The notes beneath the pieces were generated by a model. It did not search any database. It had not been told where the DNA came from and saw nothing but the letters and a program-made list of their open reading frames with translations. From contig JAJYIF010000023.1 of the NCBI GenBank assembly GCA_021790195.1, forward strand, positions 1 through 46,313: a stretch of 46,313 nt of DNA, written 5' to 3'. This stretch comes from Nitrospirota bacterium. Its GTDB lineage: Bacteria; Nitrospirota; Thermodesulfovibrionia; Thermodesulfovibrionales; UBA9159. Numbering within the stretch: position 1 is the first letter of the stretch; every line of letters starts with the position of its first letter. Of this stretch, positions 25,138 through 32,428 are shown in pieces. A program made the position numbers and the translations under genes.

Positions 25138-26670
25138 CTAAGACACCCCTCTGTCCAAAGTCCTGTATTGAATCGCCTCGGAGATATGGTGCGACTGGAT
25201 GTCTTCAGAAGATTCCAGGTCCGCTATGGTGCGCGACAGTTTCAGGATTCTTGCATACGCCCGCGCGCTCAGCCCCAGTCTCTGCATAGCCGTGTCCAGA
25301 AGACTGTGCGCCTCTTCCTTGAGCCTGCAATACTTTTTGATATGCCTCGTCTTCATCTGTCCGTTACAGTAAATCTTATCTCCCCTGAATCTCTCAAGCT
25401 GTATTCCCCTTGCCGCGACGACCCTCTTTCTGATGTCAGAGGATCTTTCTCCGGCATAATCAGCCGACAGATCCCTGTACGGGACCGCCGGGACTTCTAT
25501 ATGGATGTCGATGCGGTCCAAAAGGGGCCCTGACACCCTCCTTCTGTATCTATGCACCTGTCCCGGACTGCACGTGCATTGATGACGCGGGTCGCCGAGA
25601 TATCCGCAGGGACAGGGGTTCATGGCGCTGATAAGCATGAACGAGGCCGGATATGTAATCGAGGCGACCGCCCTCGATACGGTAACGTCTCCGTTTTCGA
25701 GAGGCTGCCTCAGTACTTCAAGGGCATTTCTCTTGAATTCGGGAAGCTCATCGAGAAACAGAACGCCGTTATGCGCAAGGCTGACCTCGCCTGGCCTGGG
25801 TGTCTGTCCCCCTCCTATCAGTGCGACGTCGGAAATCGTATGGTGCGGGGACCTGAAGGGCCGCGTAGCAAGCAGCGGCTGTCCGTTCTTCAGAAGCCCG
25901 GCCACACTGTGGATCCTCGTGCTTTCCAGCGCCTCGTCAAAGGTCATTCCAGGAAGTATAGTAGGCAGCCTTTTTGAAAGCATGGTCTTTCCGGAGCCCG
26001 GCGGTCCTATGGCCAAAACGTTATGACCTCCTGCCGCCGCCACTTCAAGCGCCCTCTTGGCGTGCTCCTGCCCCTTTACCTCCGAGAAATCCTCCTCGTA
26101 TATTGAATTTTCCTCAAGGGCCTTTTCGGGGTCCACACTTAAGGGGACCTTCTGACAATTACCGGAGAGGAAATCCATTACGTCCGGCAGGCTCTCAAGG
26201 CCGAACACATTCACTCCGCTGACAACCGCTGCTTCCGGGGCATTCTCTTTCGGCAGGACCAAGCCCCTCAGTCCCGAGGCCTTGGCGAGGATCGCCATCG
26301 AAAGCGCCCCCCGGACAGGCTTTATCCGTCCGTCGAGGGAAAGCTCGCCTGTAAACAGGTAACCATCGAGACACGCCGGATCGATAACGCCTTCAGCGGC
26401 GATGATACCTATGGCAACCGGAAGATCGAACGAAGAGCCTTCCTTCTTGAGATCGGCCGGGGCAAGATTGACCGTAATCTGCTTGAGTGGGAAATTGAAA
26501 CCGATATTCTTAAGGGCCGGCCTCACCCTATCGCGGCTTTCCTTCACCGCAACGTCGGGGAGCCCTACAACCGAGAAATGAGGCAGACCTCTCGCAGTTA
26601 TATCGACCTCGACCTCAACCGGATGGGCATCGATACCGACAACGCTGGCGCTTCGTATCTTAGCGAGCAT
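25138..26670 (-). CDS. comM: YifB/ComM family Mg-chelatase-like AAA ATPase
   Basis: A hexameric helicase-like ATPase; ComM promotes branch migration during natural transformation in Gammaproteobacteria. This 510-residue protein has the ChlI-like N-terminal domain ([31 protein letters not shown] and [20 protein letters not shown]), Walker A in [15 protein letters not shown] near residue 195, and Walker B near [19 protein letters not shown] is family-typical, and a C-terminal helical domain ends in RTLDRG. The start at ATG 26670 is supported by family alignment and by a promoter whose -10 ends six bases upstream. The frame extends to 26736 without a good start signal. Confidence 0.93.
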   Translation of the reverse strand: MLAKIRSASVVGIDAHPVEVEVDITARGLPHFSVVGLPDVAVKESRDRVRPALKNIGFNFPLKQITVNLAPADLKKEGSSFDLPVAIGIIAAEGVIDPACLDGYLFTGELSLDGRIKPVRGALSMAILAKASGLRGLVLPKENAPEAAVVSGVNVFGLESLPDVMDFLSGNCQKVPLSVDPEKALEENSIYEEDFSEVKGQEHAKRALEVAAAGGHNVLAIGPPGSGKTMLSKRLPTILPGMTFDEALESTRIHSVAGLLKNGQPLLATRPFRSPHHTISDVALIGGGQTPRPGEVSLAHNGVLFLDELPEFKRNALEVLRQPLENGDVTVSRAVASITYPASFMLISAMNPCPCGYLGDPRHQCTCSPGQVHRYRRRVSGPLLDRIDIHIEVPAVPYRDLSADYAGERSSDIRKRVVAARGIQLERFRGDKIYCNGQMKTRHIKKYCRLKEEAHSLLDTAMQRLGLSARAYARILKLSRTIADLESSEDIQSHHISEAIQYRTLDRGVS

Positions 26671-26676
26671 CAGCAT

Positions 26677-26705
26677 ATTATATTTTTTGGATACTACAAA
26701 AGCAA
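26677..26705 (-). promoter_or_regulatory. Putative comM promoter
   Basis: On the minus strand TTGCTT (26700-26705) and TATAAT (26677-26682) are 17 bases apart. Six bases separate TATAAT from the ATG, the same spacing as at the REC-HD-GYP gene, and no Shine-Dalgarno sequence is present. Confidence 0.6.
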
Positions 26706-26757
26706 CTAGAGTAATAGGAAGAAACTGCGGTTTCATTCACAGTTACAGTTCCCAAGA

Positions 26758-26787
26758 TTGACAAGAAATTGTGCTTATAGGTATGCT
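26758..26787 (+). promoter_or_regulatory. Putative tRNA-Lys promoter
   Basis: TTGACA (26758-26763) and TATGCT (26782-26787) are spaced by 18 bases. Transcription start would fall about four bases before the mature 5' end of tRNA-Lys. Confidence 0.55.
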
Positions 26788-26797
26788 AATAAACTCA

Positions 26798-26873
26798 GGG
26801 CCGCTAGCTCAGTAGGTAGAGCAACGCCCTTTTAAGGCGTGGGTCGTTGGTTCGAATCCAACGCGGCTCACCA
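26798..26873 (+). tRNA. tRNA-Lys (anticodon TTT)
   Basis: A full cloverleaf can be drawn: acceptor GGGCCGC with GCGGCTC (one G-T pair), D stem GCTC/GAGC, anticodon stem ACGCC/GGCGT enclosing CTTTTAA with TTT at 34-36, and T stem GTTGG/CCAAC enclosing TTCGAAT. The discriminator is A, and CCA is encoded. Confidence 0.97.
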
Positions 26874-26960
26874 AGACCGTAATGAGTAACGCGTAATAAG
26901 ACAAAAAAGTTTTGGAACTTATTCCGTTGTTACAGATTTCCGATTGCGTATCACGGTCTT
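26874..26960. repeat. Inverted-repeat-bounded spacer between the two tRNA genes
   Basis: AAGACCGT at 26873-26880 is repeated inverted as ACGGTCTT at 26953-26960. The similarity continues inward imperfectly (TAATGAGTAACGCG against the complement of GATTGCGTATCA). The interior also contains GTAATGAGTAACGCGTAAT, which is internally repetitive. It may be a small insertion or a processing structure; no gene is present. Confidence 0.35.
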
Positions 26961-26965
26961 TGAAT

Positions 26966-27043
26966 GTCCCTATCGTCTAGCCCGGCCTAGGACATCGCCC
27001 TTTCAAGGCGGTAACGCGGGTTCGAATCCCGCTGGGGACGCCA
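26966..27043 (+). tRNA. tRNA-Glu (anticodon TTC)
   Basis: The acceptor GTCCCTA pairs with TGGGGAC (one T-G pair). The anticodon stem TCGCC/GGCGG encloses CTTTCAA with TTC at 34-36. The T arm is CGCGGG-TTCGAAT-CCCGC. The discriminator is G, and CCA is encoded. The D arm is GTCTAG...CTAGGAC. An integrase remnant lies just downstream, so this 3' end is a likely former attachment site. Confidence 0.95.
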
Positions 27044-27052
27044 ATGAAGGTT

Positions 27053-27083
27053 AAAAGGGGTTGCAGTCGGCGGCCCCTTTTTT
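27053..27083 (+). terminator. Intrinsic terminator after tRNA-Glu
   Basis: AAAAGGGG (27053-27060) pairs with CCCCTTTT (27074-27081) around a 13-base loop, and the T run continues to 27083. It lies ten bases after the tRNA CCA end. Confidence 0.75.
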
Positions 27084-27260
27084 GATTTCACAGGATTGTA
27101 GCAAAATTGTAGCAGTCCCCTTGTACTCAATCGCCTTGATTGCCCCTCTCAAACTATCAGCAGCAAGTGCGCATACCGTTGTGCCATCCCCTGACCCTTG
27201 TGTCCCTTTTTCACTTTCTCATAAGTCAACAGATTCAAACGTTGTTATCTTTATAATGTA
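27061..27260 (-). pseudogene. Decayed C-terminus of a tyrosine recombinase (integrase)
   Basis: On the minus strand one frame reads GHKGQGMAQRYAHL and, after a one-base shift, another reads AADSLRGAIKAIEYKGTATI and then LLQSCEIKK. Joined, this resembles the end of phage-type integrases, in which the catalytic Tyr lies in a T-x-R-Y-A-H-L motif followed by a helix such as LRxAVxxLE. No intact gene remains: there is a frameshift, in-frame stops upstream and no N-terminal part. It points toward tRNA-Glu, as integrase genes beside their tRNA attachment site do. The rest of the 308-base gap to 27351 holds nothing else clear. Confidence 0.55.
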
Positions 27261-27351
27261 TTCAACCGACAATCGATACATTGGCGTCTCAAAAGTCAAT
27301 AGTCAAGCCTGACCCCCATGCCCTCATAGCAGCATGAAGTGAAGATTCGAA

Positions 27352-27750
27352 TTACTTCTGAGCCGCCAGCTTTATTTCAAACTCCCCTATTTTCTTTTCG
27401 AGATCGTCATCGATCTTCAAGAATATTCTATAAGTTCCGAGAGTCTTTATCTGAAATGGTATAAAGGAAAGGTGCATTATCAACCGTTCACCCTTAATGT
27501 TATGAGGGGCTTTTGCGGTAATTGGGCCTAATGGGTTGCCATCTGGTTGTTCAAGTCTGAAAACAATTTCGTTGAATGTGCCTGCTGAGATGTCCCATTT
27601 TGTAATAAGACAGAGTTGCGGCATTATCATAGGCGTCAAAGGAACAACGATGTCGCTTCCATACATGCCTATTATAGATGTTTTACCGCTAACTTCTAAC
27701 CTGACGTCATCACAAATTATCCAGTCAATGAGTTTTGGTTTCTTGCTCAT
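27352..27750 (-). CDS. DUF6941-like protein
   Basis: A 132-residue protein beginning KPKLIDWIICDDVRLEV, then GKTSIIGMYGSDIVVP, with a beta-sandwich-like remainder (FNEIVFRLEQPDGNPLG, LGTYRIFLKIDDDLEKKIGE). The opening pattern xxCDDVRxExxGKxSxIGxY matches DUF6941, a family of unknown function common in accessory regions. The ATG overlaps the stop of the XRE gene by four bases, with AAGGAAC upstream. It is the third gene of the toxin/XRE operon, which suggests co-regulation, though its role there is unknown. Confidence 0.7.
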   Translation of the reverse strand: MSKKPKLIDWIICDDVRLEVSGKTSIIGMYGSDIVVPLTPMIMPQLCLITKWDISAGTFNEIVFRLEQPDGNPLGPITAKAPHNIKGERLIMHLSFIPFQIKTLGTYRIFLKIDDDLEKKIGEFEIKLAAQK

Positions 27751-28250
27751 GGTAGAAGTTCCTTATAATTTACATTGAAAACTTTAGCGAGCTTTTTGTA
27801 TGTTTCTGTGTCAGCCGAATAACCAGGCTTTTCCAAACGGGAGATATTGGGTTGCTTTATGCCAGAAAGGTGTGACAATGTTTTTTGATCCATATTATTT
27901 ATGAGACGGTAATACTTAACACGGTTTAACTTTCCTTTTTTTGCCTGGTCGCGGAGTTCACTGTGCAATTCTTCCTCTGCTTTTTGCAAAGCCATCTTGC
28001 CTTTCTCCGTTGTCGTGTACTTTGCAATGACATCATCAATATCAATCAAATCATCGCAATGATAGGTTATCTCATCAGACGGTACGAAGAACACTAACAC
28101 GCAAGGCTTTGTCATTTCCCGATATGTTGCTGGCTTATGAAAGGGCGCTAATCCACTCGTCTCCGTTGCTAATGTAGTACAGCTGAAATATGTTGGCACG
28201 CCTTTCTGTACTACTAGTACCGCGTTATCTTGCTGTCTTATTTTATTCAT
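27747..28250 (-). CDS. XRE-family HTH protein, probable antitoxin
   Basis: A 167-residue protein. The C-terminal 55 residues form a lambda-repressor-type HTH: MDQKTLSHLSGIKQPNISRL, then TYKKLAKVFNVNYKELLP. The first 100 residues (PTYFSCTTLATETSGLAPFH ...) are unrecognised. They contain the acidic helix LIDIDDVIAKY and a charged helix (KMALQKAEEELHSELRDQAKK). The toxin-first, antitoxin-second order is that of HigBA-like modules. It starts two bases after the toxin stop, with GGAG upstream, and probably represses its own operon through the palindrome at 28646-28665. Confidence 0.75.
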   Translation of the reverse strand: MNKIRQQDNAVLVVQKGVPTYFSCTTLATETSGLAPFHKPATYREMTKPCVLVFFVPSDEITYHCDDLIDIDDVIAKYTTTEKGKMALQKAEEELHSELRDQAKKGKLNRVKYYRLINNMDQKTLSHLSGIKQPNISRLEKPGYSADTETYKKLAKVFNVNYKELLP

Positions 28251-28251
28251 A

Positions 28252-28632
28252 TCATCTCCGAATGCCGGAAATTAGCTTATAGTGTTTCCTGTATGCATCT
28301 TTTATTCGTATGATGTGTAGAGCTTTCTCGTCATATGTATCATCAGTTCTTTCTATTATTTCGCATATAACAACCAATTCAACTTTTTCGTCAACAAAAT
28401 AGAAAACACGATATTTATCGAATTCACTGCATCTCAACTTCCGAACATCAAACCCTTGATCCTTGAGGAACTGAACTGTTTCAGAATTAATAGTTACGTC
28501 ACCAAAGCTATGAGGATAAGGATCAATTTTAAGTTTCTTCAACCTTGCCAGAACCTTGTACCCTAAGCCTTCATCGTCCCGCATAATATATGCGAGAGCC
28601 TCCTCTGCCGGACGTTCAAATTTAACGTCCAT
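28252..28632 (-). CDS. RelE/HigB-like toxin
   Basis: A 126-residue protein with the RelE/ParE-fold layout: an N-terminal helix pair (EEALAYIMRDDEGLGYKVLA), a strand containing VRKLRCSEFDKYRVFYFVDE, and VELVVICEIIERTDD near the end. The R-x-x-Y-R-V-F-Y pattern is typical of ribosome-associated mRNase toxins of this fold. It is first in an operon with an XRE-type protein. The ATG at 28632 lies 12 bases after a TATATT box, leaving a leader of only a few bases, and there is no Shine-Dalgarno sequence. A tight start like this may lower toxin synthesis relative to the antitoxin. Confidence 0.75.
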   Translation of the reverse strand: MDVKFERPAEEALAYIMRDDEGLGYKVLARLKKLKIDPYPHSFGDVTINSETVQFLKDQGFDVRKLRCSEFDKYRVFYFVDEKVELVVICEIIERTDDTYDEKALHIIRIKDAYRKHYKLISGIRR

Positions 28633-28644
28633 GCGGTTGATTAC

Positions 28645-28672
28645 AATATATCACATGTGATATATATGTCAA
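28645..28672 (-). promoter_or_regulatory. Toxin operon promoter with overlapping palindromic operator
   Basis: On the minus strand TTGACA (28667-28672) and TATATT (28645-28650) are 16 bases apart. A perfect 20-bp palindrome ATATATCACATGTGATATAT (28646-28665) fills the spacer and covers most of the -10 box. This is the expected position for autorepression by the HTH antitoxin. Confidence 0.75.
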
Positions 28673-28897
28673 GAAGCTTATGTGGTAGTTATAGCGATCC
28701 GAAGGTACGATATATGGTATACTCACATTGCGGTCTATTTTCATAACAGTTTCAACAATAAAACGCATGTCATTAAGACCTTCGGAAGAGATGCGTTCAT
28801 ATCTCTGAGGACTTTCTCTATCCGTTCTCCGAGCCTCCACAAACAAACCCTCCAAGAAATTTCTCGAACGAAATGAGGCGTGACCCAATAAGCCTCC

Positions 28898-30721
28898 CTA
28901 GATCACTTTTTGTGATCGCTTCGCGCCCAACTTCGAGCCCAACTCCCTCTTTACCGAGTTCAGAACATGGTAGCGTTGCATAATAGCTGTTGTAAGGGCT
29001 TCTTCGGAATATGCGTTTTCTATCTGAAGCTCTGACCACTCCTTGCTGCCTCGAAGCCCCTGAATACCAATAACCGTTTCAACAAGTGCCTGCTCAAACC
29101 AAGCATGGACTGCATCCCGAGCTATATCAGCAATTCCGGGGTAATCGTGAAACTCCTTTGTAAAATGCAAAACCATGTCTGCAAATGCTCGAAAGTCAGC
29201 ATTAATTAATAGAAGGTTTTGATCAGACAAGTATTTTGCCGCGCGATCCTCAATGTCGCCGTATTCACGCGTTCTGTCTTTAATACTTACCCATCTGACT
29301 GTGGGAAAAACATCTGGCTTTGCCTTCTTTGCGGGAATCCCATCAGTCTTTTCGAATACGGCGTAAACATTTCCCCCAGTTCCCCCAGAAGAATTCCTTT
29401 CTCTTTTGGCTCTAGTAGTGGTTTGTGCGCTACCCGCCATACCGCCCCTGGCCAGTTGGTCTGTATCAACAAGAATATTGCCATCCGAAACGGGTTTATA
29501 ACGGCTTATTTTGAAAAGCTCAATTACGTCTTTTAATCGTTCTCGAATTGATTTTGAGTGATCTGTCTCAGTAGCGTCAGCAGCCTTTTCTGCCACGAGT
29601 TCAGCAATCTCTCGCGGAAGCTTTTCCCGAAATTCGGCAGCCCAGTCAGCCCAAGGTAACGACTCATTATCAAGGAGAAGAGCCGTTCTCGCCGTGTTAG
29701 TTGTAAGTCTTGTCATATCATTGTTATGCGGTTCGACATAAATAACAACCTGACGGTAGCCAAATATAACACCAAACTGCTGCAATCTTGACATTCCGGC
29801 TCTCGCTGTCGCTTGTTCATATAGCTCATTCTGATATAAGGCGGCGACGTGCCCTGCGGACTCAATAAATCCTGAGTTGTTTGTTAGCGCTGGTTCATCC
29901 TTCAGAATCCACCAATAAGCAGTGGCGCCAGACAGGTCCACTTTTCCTGATGAGACAGAATGCTGTTTGAGATAGGCCTCTTGACCCGTTAAAGTACGCA
30001 GATAGTTACGATCTTTGTCATTCCTCTCATATTCCCATCCTTCACGAGCCCGAATTGTGACCCCATCAGGAAAACGAAAATACCGGGTATTAATATACTT
30101 GGATATCCACCGAGAAGGAGAAGGTGCCCCCTCAGGAGCCTTCATTGTGCTCTCAGCATCAGACATCCCCAAAAGAACCACCTTTGTCCCATGTTGCACG
30201 ATATTCTCAGGACGGACATAATCATCAATCGGCAGATAATGTCCATACCTTCCGTCAGAATGTTGCCACTGTTTCAATCCATATTGACCACTGTCTTCCT
30301 CGCGAAAGAGATGGATCATTGAACCCTCAGCGTCCTTCCAGGAAAGATATAAAACACCTACGGGATTTCTGGTCGCTGCAGCAATTTTAGCTCCGACACC
30401 ATAGTTGCCAGAAAATGATTGTTGAGAGACCGAAGAGGAAAGCTGATTAATGAAATGGACCATATCTTCTCCACTCATACCGATACCCGTATCGGTAATG
30501 CAGAGTTTTTGGACCCCCTGCATTAAGAAATAAGTCCAATCAACATCCCATATAATCTCTCCGGACTTCCCTGAGCGCTGTATAGCCTCGATTGAATTCT
30601 GGGTGAGCTCTCTGAGAAATTGAAGGGGATGACAATCTTGTCCCAAACGATCGAGAAGGAAACCAATGTTACTTACAGTCATGGCGAGGAAAGCCTTCTC
30701 GCCACCCTTTTGGCGGATCAT
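28898..30721 (-). CDS. Stand-alone GHKL (Hsp90/MORC-like) ATPase
   Basis: A 607-residue protein with a Bergerat ATP-binding fold in the N-terminal third: N-box RELTQNSIEAI near residue 38, G1 box ITDTGIGMS near 75, and G2 box SGNYGVGAKIAAATRNP near 105. The middle third is beta-rich (WWILKDEPALTNNSG, FGYRQVVIYVEPHNNDM). A basic, Gly-rich linker near residue 425 (RAKRERNSSGGTGGN) leads to a helical C-terminal third. There is no HisKA or Hsp90 middle-domain signature, so the nearest analogy is the MORC/Hsp90-like group. ATG 30721 has a perfect AAGGAG six bases upstream. Its neighbours are toxin-antitoxin genes; a defence role is inference only. Confidence 0.75.
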   Translation of the reverse strand: MIRQKGGEKAFLAMTVSNIGFLLDRLGQDCHPLQFLRELTQNSIEAIQRSGKSGEIIWDVDWTYFLMQGVQKLCITDTGIGMSGEDMVHFINQLSSSVSQQSFSGNYGVGAKIAAATRNPVGVLYLSWKDAEGSMIHLFREEDSGQYGLKQWQHSDGRYGHYLPIDDYVRPENIVQHGTKVVLLGMSDAESTMKAPEGAPSPSRWISKYINTRYFRFPDGVTIRAREGWEYERNDKDRNYLRTLTGQEAYLKQHSVSSGKVDLSGATAYWWILKDEPALTNNSGFIESAGHVAALYQNELYEQATARAGMSRLQQFGVIFGYRQVVIYVEPHNNDMTRLTTNTARTALLLDNESLPWADWAAEFREKLPREIAELVAEKAADATETDHSKSIRERLKDVIELFKISRYKPVSDGNILVDTDQLARGGMAGSAQTTTRAKRERNSSGGTGGNVYAVFEKTDGIPAKKAKPDVFPTVRWVSIKDRTREYGDIEDRAAKYLSDQNLLLINADFRAFADMVLHFTKEFHDYPGIADIARDAVHAWFEQALVETVIGIQGLRGSKEWSELQIENAYSEEALTTAIMQRYHVLNSVKRELGSKLGAKRSQKVI

Positions 30722-30822
30722 GATATGCTCCTTTCTTCCGACGGTGGGTATCTAACGACCATCGGAAAGCAAGTTTTTTATCCTCTATTAGAAAGGTGGG
30801 GGCCAAGAGGCTGCGACCTCTT

Positions 30823-30852
30823 AGAATAGAAGATGAATTCATCTTACAACAA
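30823..30852 (-). promoter_or_regulatory. GHKL gene promoter with palindrome centred in the spacer
   Basis: On the minus strand TTGTTG (30847-30852) and TATTCT (30823-30828) are 18 bases apart. The 16-bp perfect palindrome AAGATGAATTCATCTT (30830-30845) is centred in that spacer, leaving one base on each side. This arrangement suggests a repressor or MerR-type activator site. From 30853 to 31019 I see no gene. Confidence 0.5.
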
Positions 30853-31019
30853 ATATTTTTCTAAGGCAAGATAATTCCTTCGTCACAGAGGCAAGCGTAA
30901 CACTTGGCCACGGGGTCTCGCACTCATGCCAGTTTCGAACGGAATTCGTCAGTTATAATAAGGATCTCTTTACTGCCGACTTTCAGGCGCAGTTTACGTC
31001 AGTGAGCAGCAACAACCCC

Positions 31020-31361
31020 TCATCCGCCAGAGCGCTTCGGCCTGTGGCCGATCCTGACCAACTCGTCCATAATCGCACCGCAATGGTCCCCTTGGATCTC
31101 GATTAAGCCGTCCTTAACGGTCCCTCCGGCGCCGAGTTTCGCCTTTAATTGTTTCAGGAGTTTCTCGCACTCGTTAACCGAAAGCTGAAGCCCCTCAATT
31201 ACGGTGACTGACTTGCCGCCCCTGCCCTTCCGGTCGAGGCGTACGATCGTTCTGGATTTTGAGGGACCGCCAGTCGCGGGAAGGTCGCGCCCGGCCGACT
31301 TCTGCTTCCCTATGACCGTCTTGTCCGTTGAATAGACCAGCTTGGAATCGTCTTTAGGCAT
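31020..31361 (-). CDS. yciH: SUI1/YciH family translation initiation factor-like protein
   Basis: A 113-residue homologue of eukaryotic eIF1 and bacterial YciH. The conserved core is RLDRKGRGGKSVTVIEGL, then LKQLKAKLGAGGTVKDGLIE and IQGDH, ending RIGHRPKRSGG. YciH affects fidelity of start-site selection and stress-related translation in E. coli. The N-terminal 40 residues (KLVYSTDKTVIGKQ) match the usual extension. There is no Shine-Dalgarno sequence, but TAAAAT lies six bases upstream of the ATG. It is divergent from the Phd/RelE module. It may mark the return to core genome or lie within the island. Confidence 0.9.
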   Translation of the reverse strand: MPKDDSKLVYSTDKTVIGKQKSAGRDLPATGGPSKSRTIVRLDRKGRGGKSVTVIEGLQLSVNECEKLLKQLKAKLGAGGTVKDGLIEIQGDHCGAIMDELVRIGHRPKRSGG

Positions 31362-31545
31362 AAAGCCATTTTAACACAAGAGCGCCTTCCGAAAAGAAAG
31401 GCAGTCATCGAGGGGTCAACATATTTCTTTAAGCCGCTCATCTCCTTAACCTCCTCTGCCTTCTGACAATGATAACCTACACGTTAACCATCGTCCAGGC
31501 AATTGACTTTCACAAGAATTCTCTCGTCCTCCCATCATAATGAAA

Positions 31546-31575
31546 TTGACATACATGCTATTCTATGTATATAAT
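31546..31575 (+). promoter_or_regulatory. Promoter and probable operator of the Phd/RelE module
   Basis: TTGACA (31546-31551) and TATAAT (31570-31575) are spaced by 18 bases. The spacer holds an inverted repeat ATACAT ... ATGTAT (31551-31556 and 31565-31570), a likely antitoxin-binding site. AGGAGG lies six bases before the ATG at 31599. Confidence 0.65.
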
Positions 31576-31598
31576 TATGTATTAACAGGAGGTCCAAG

Positions 31599-31880
31599 AT
31601 GCTGATCAATTCCGAAAAAATGATACCCGTAACCAAACTGCAGAGAGAGCTGACCAAAAGGCTCCGGGAAGTTGCTGAGAGTAAAGAAGCCTTATATATC
31701 CTGAGGAACAATGAAATGGCGGCGGTCATCCTGTCTGCCGAGGAATATGCGATGCTGAAGAATGCAGAGGAGATCCTCGAACACGTTGAGATATCCGAAA
31801 CAGTGAAGGAGGGGCTGAAAGACTACAACCGCTCCAAAAACATTTCATGGGATAAGATAAAGAAGAAACATGGCTTGTAA
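31599..31880 (+). CDS. Phd/YefM family antitoxin
   Basis: A 93-residue antitoxin. The N-terminal DNA-binding domain reads EKMIPVTKLQRELTKRLREV and continues LYILRNNEMAAVILSAEEYAML, the standard Phd/YefM pattern. The C-terminal 35 residues are the toxin-neutralising tail (KEGLKDYNRSKNISWDKIKK). It overlaps the toxin gene by 11 bases and should repress the shared promoter together with the toxin. A canonical AGGAGG supports the start. Confidence 0.9.
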   Translation: MLINSEKMIPVTKLQRELTKRLREVAESKEALYILRNNEMAAVILSAEEYAMLKNAEEILEHVEISETVKEGLKDYNRSKNISWDKIKKKHGL

Positions 31881-32181
31881 AATAGAGTTCATCCCGAAAG
31901 CACGAGACGACTTTGATGCCCTGGACAAATCCGTAAAAAAAGAAGCTGCAAAGAAGATAGACGGCCTTGCAGTAAATCCCTATCTCGGTCAGCCGCTCGG
32001 CAATAAGTTTGGCATTAACCTGACGGGATTTTACAAGTTGTATATCGCAAGAAAGAAATATCGGATCGTTTACAGGTTGCTCGGGGAGAATGTTATTGAG
32101 GTAGTCGAGATCGTCGGCATTGGCAAGAGAGACAAGGGAGAGATTTATAGACTGGTTGCAAAAAGATTGAGGAAACTGTAA
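31870..32181 (+). CDS. RelE/ParE family toxin
   Basis: A 103-residue toxin. KIEFIPKARDDFDALDKSVK is the opening strand and helix, GNKFGINLTGFYKLYIARKK the central part, and KYRIVYRLLGENVIEVVEIV the closing strands. The GFYKLRI..YRIVYR-like pattern is typical of RelE toxins that cut mRNA on the ribosome. Its start lies inside the antitoxin gene (11-base overlap), the usual order and coupling for Phd/RelE pairs. Confidence 0.9.
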   Translation: MACKIEFIPKARDDFDALDKSVKKEAAKKIDGLAVNPYLGQPLGNKFGINLTGFYKLYIARKKYRIVYRLLGENVIEVVEIVGIGKRDKGEIYRLVAKRLRKL

Positions 32182-32186
32182 GGAGA

Positions 32187-32279
32187 GTGAAACAGACAGA
32201 CATAGGAATTAAAGGGCTAAGAGAAAGCCTGAAGGACTTCGCCAAGACGTGGCGGCTTTCTCTATCAGCCAGGTTCTAG
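32187..32279 (+). CDS. Possible 30-residue ORF after the RelE gene
   Basis: A GTG at 32187 follows AAGGAGA directly after the toxin stop and opens a frame reading KQTDIGIKGLRESLKDFAKT and then WRLSLSARF before TAG. The composition is protein-like, but the ribosome-binding site is too close to the GTG. The same DNA forms a hairpin (32220-32263). It may be the N-terminal stub of a third gene. Low confidence. Confidence 0.2.
   Translation: MKQTDIGIKGLRESLKDFAKTWRLSLSARF
32220..32263 (+). terminator. Stem-loop after the RelE gene, possible terminator
   Basis: AGAGAAAGC pairs with GCTTTCTCT as an outer stem, and CGCCA/TGGCG (5-base loop) as an inner stem stacked on its 3' side. No long U-run follows. 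It is a plausible transcript end for the toxin-antitoxin operon. Confidence 0.4.
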
Positions 32280-32305
32280 ACTCGTCAATGAAGGGAACGC
32301 CAATT

Positions 32306-32353
32306 CTCTACATTAAGCCCTTTGACTATCATGTCAAAGGGCTTAATGTAGAG
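32306..32353. repeat. Perfect 21-bp inverted repeat with six-base loop
   Basis: Bases 32306-32326 are the exact reverse complement of 32333-32353. The arm begins CTCTACATTAAGCCC and ends TTTGAC; the loop is TATCAT. There is no U-tract on either side. It lies in the gap between the Phd/RelE module and the chemoreceptor 3' end. It may act as a bidirectional terminator, an RNA stabiliser or a mobile-element relic. Confidence 0.6.
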
Positions 32354-32428
32354 GCGACTCCTTCATCAGCTTTTGAAGCTGTCCGACCGGTTGGCATTCA
32401 ATGCATCCTCGTTTATGAGCCGCGGCAA

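Noticed and set aside
28622-28888. Minus-strand frame of 88 codons upstream of the toxin
   Set aside because: Begins with TTG, lacks a ribosome-binding site and runs through the toxin operator; no recognisable features.
27044-32428. Second copy of the tRNA-Glu 3' end as attR
   Set aside because: I looked for a repeat of GGTTCGAATCCCGC in the accessory segment and did not see one.
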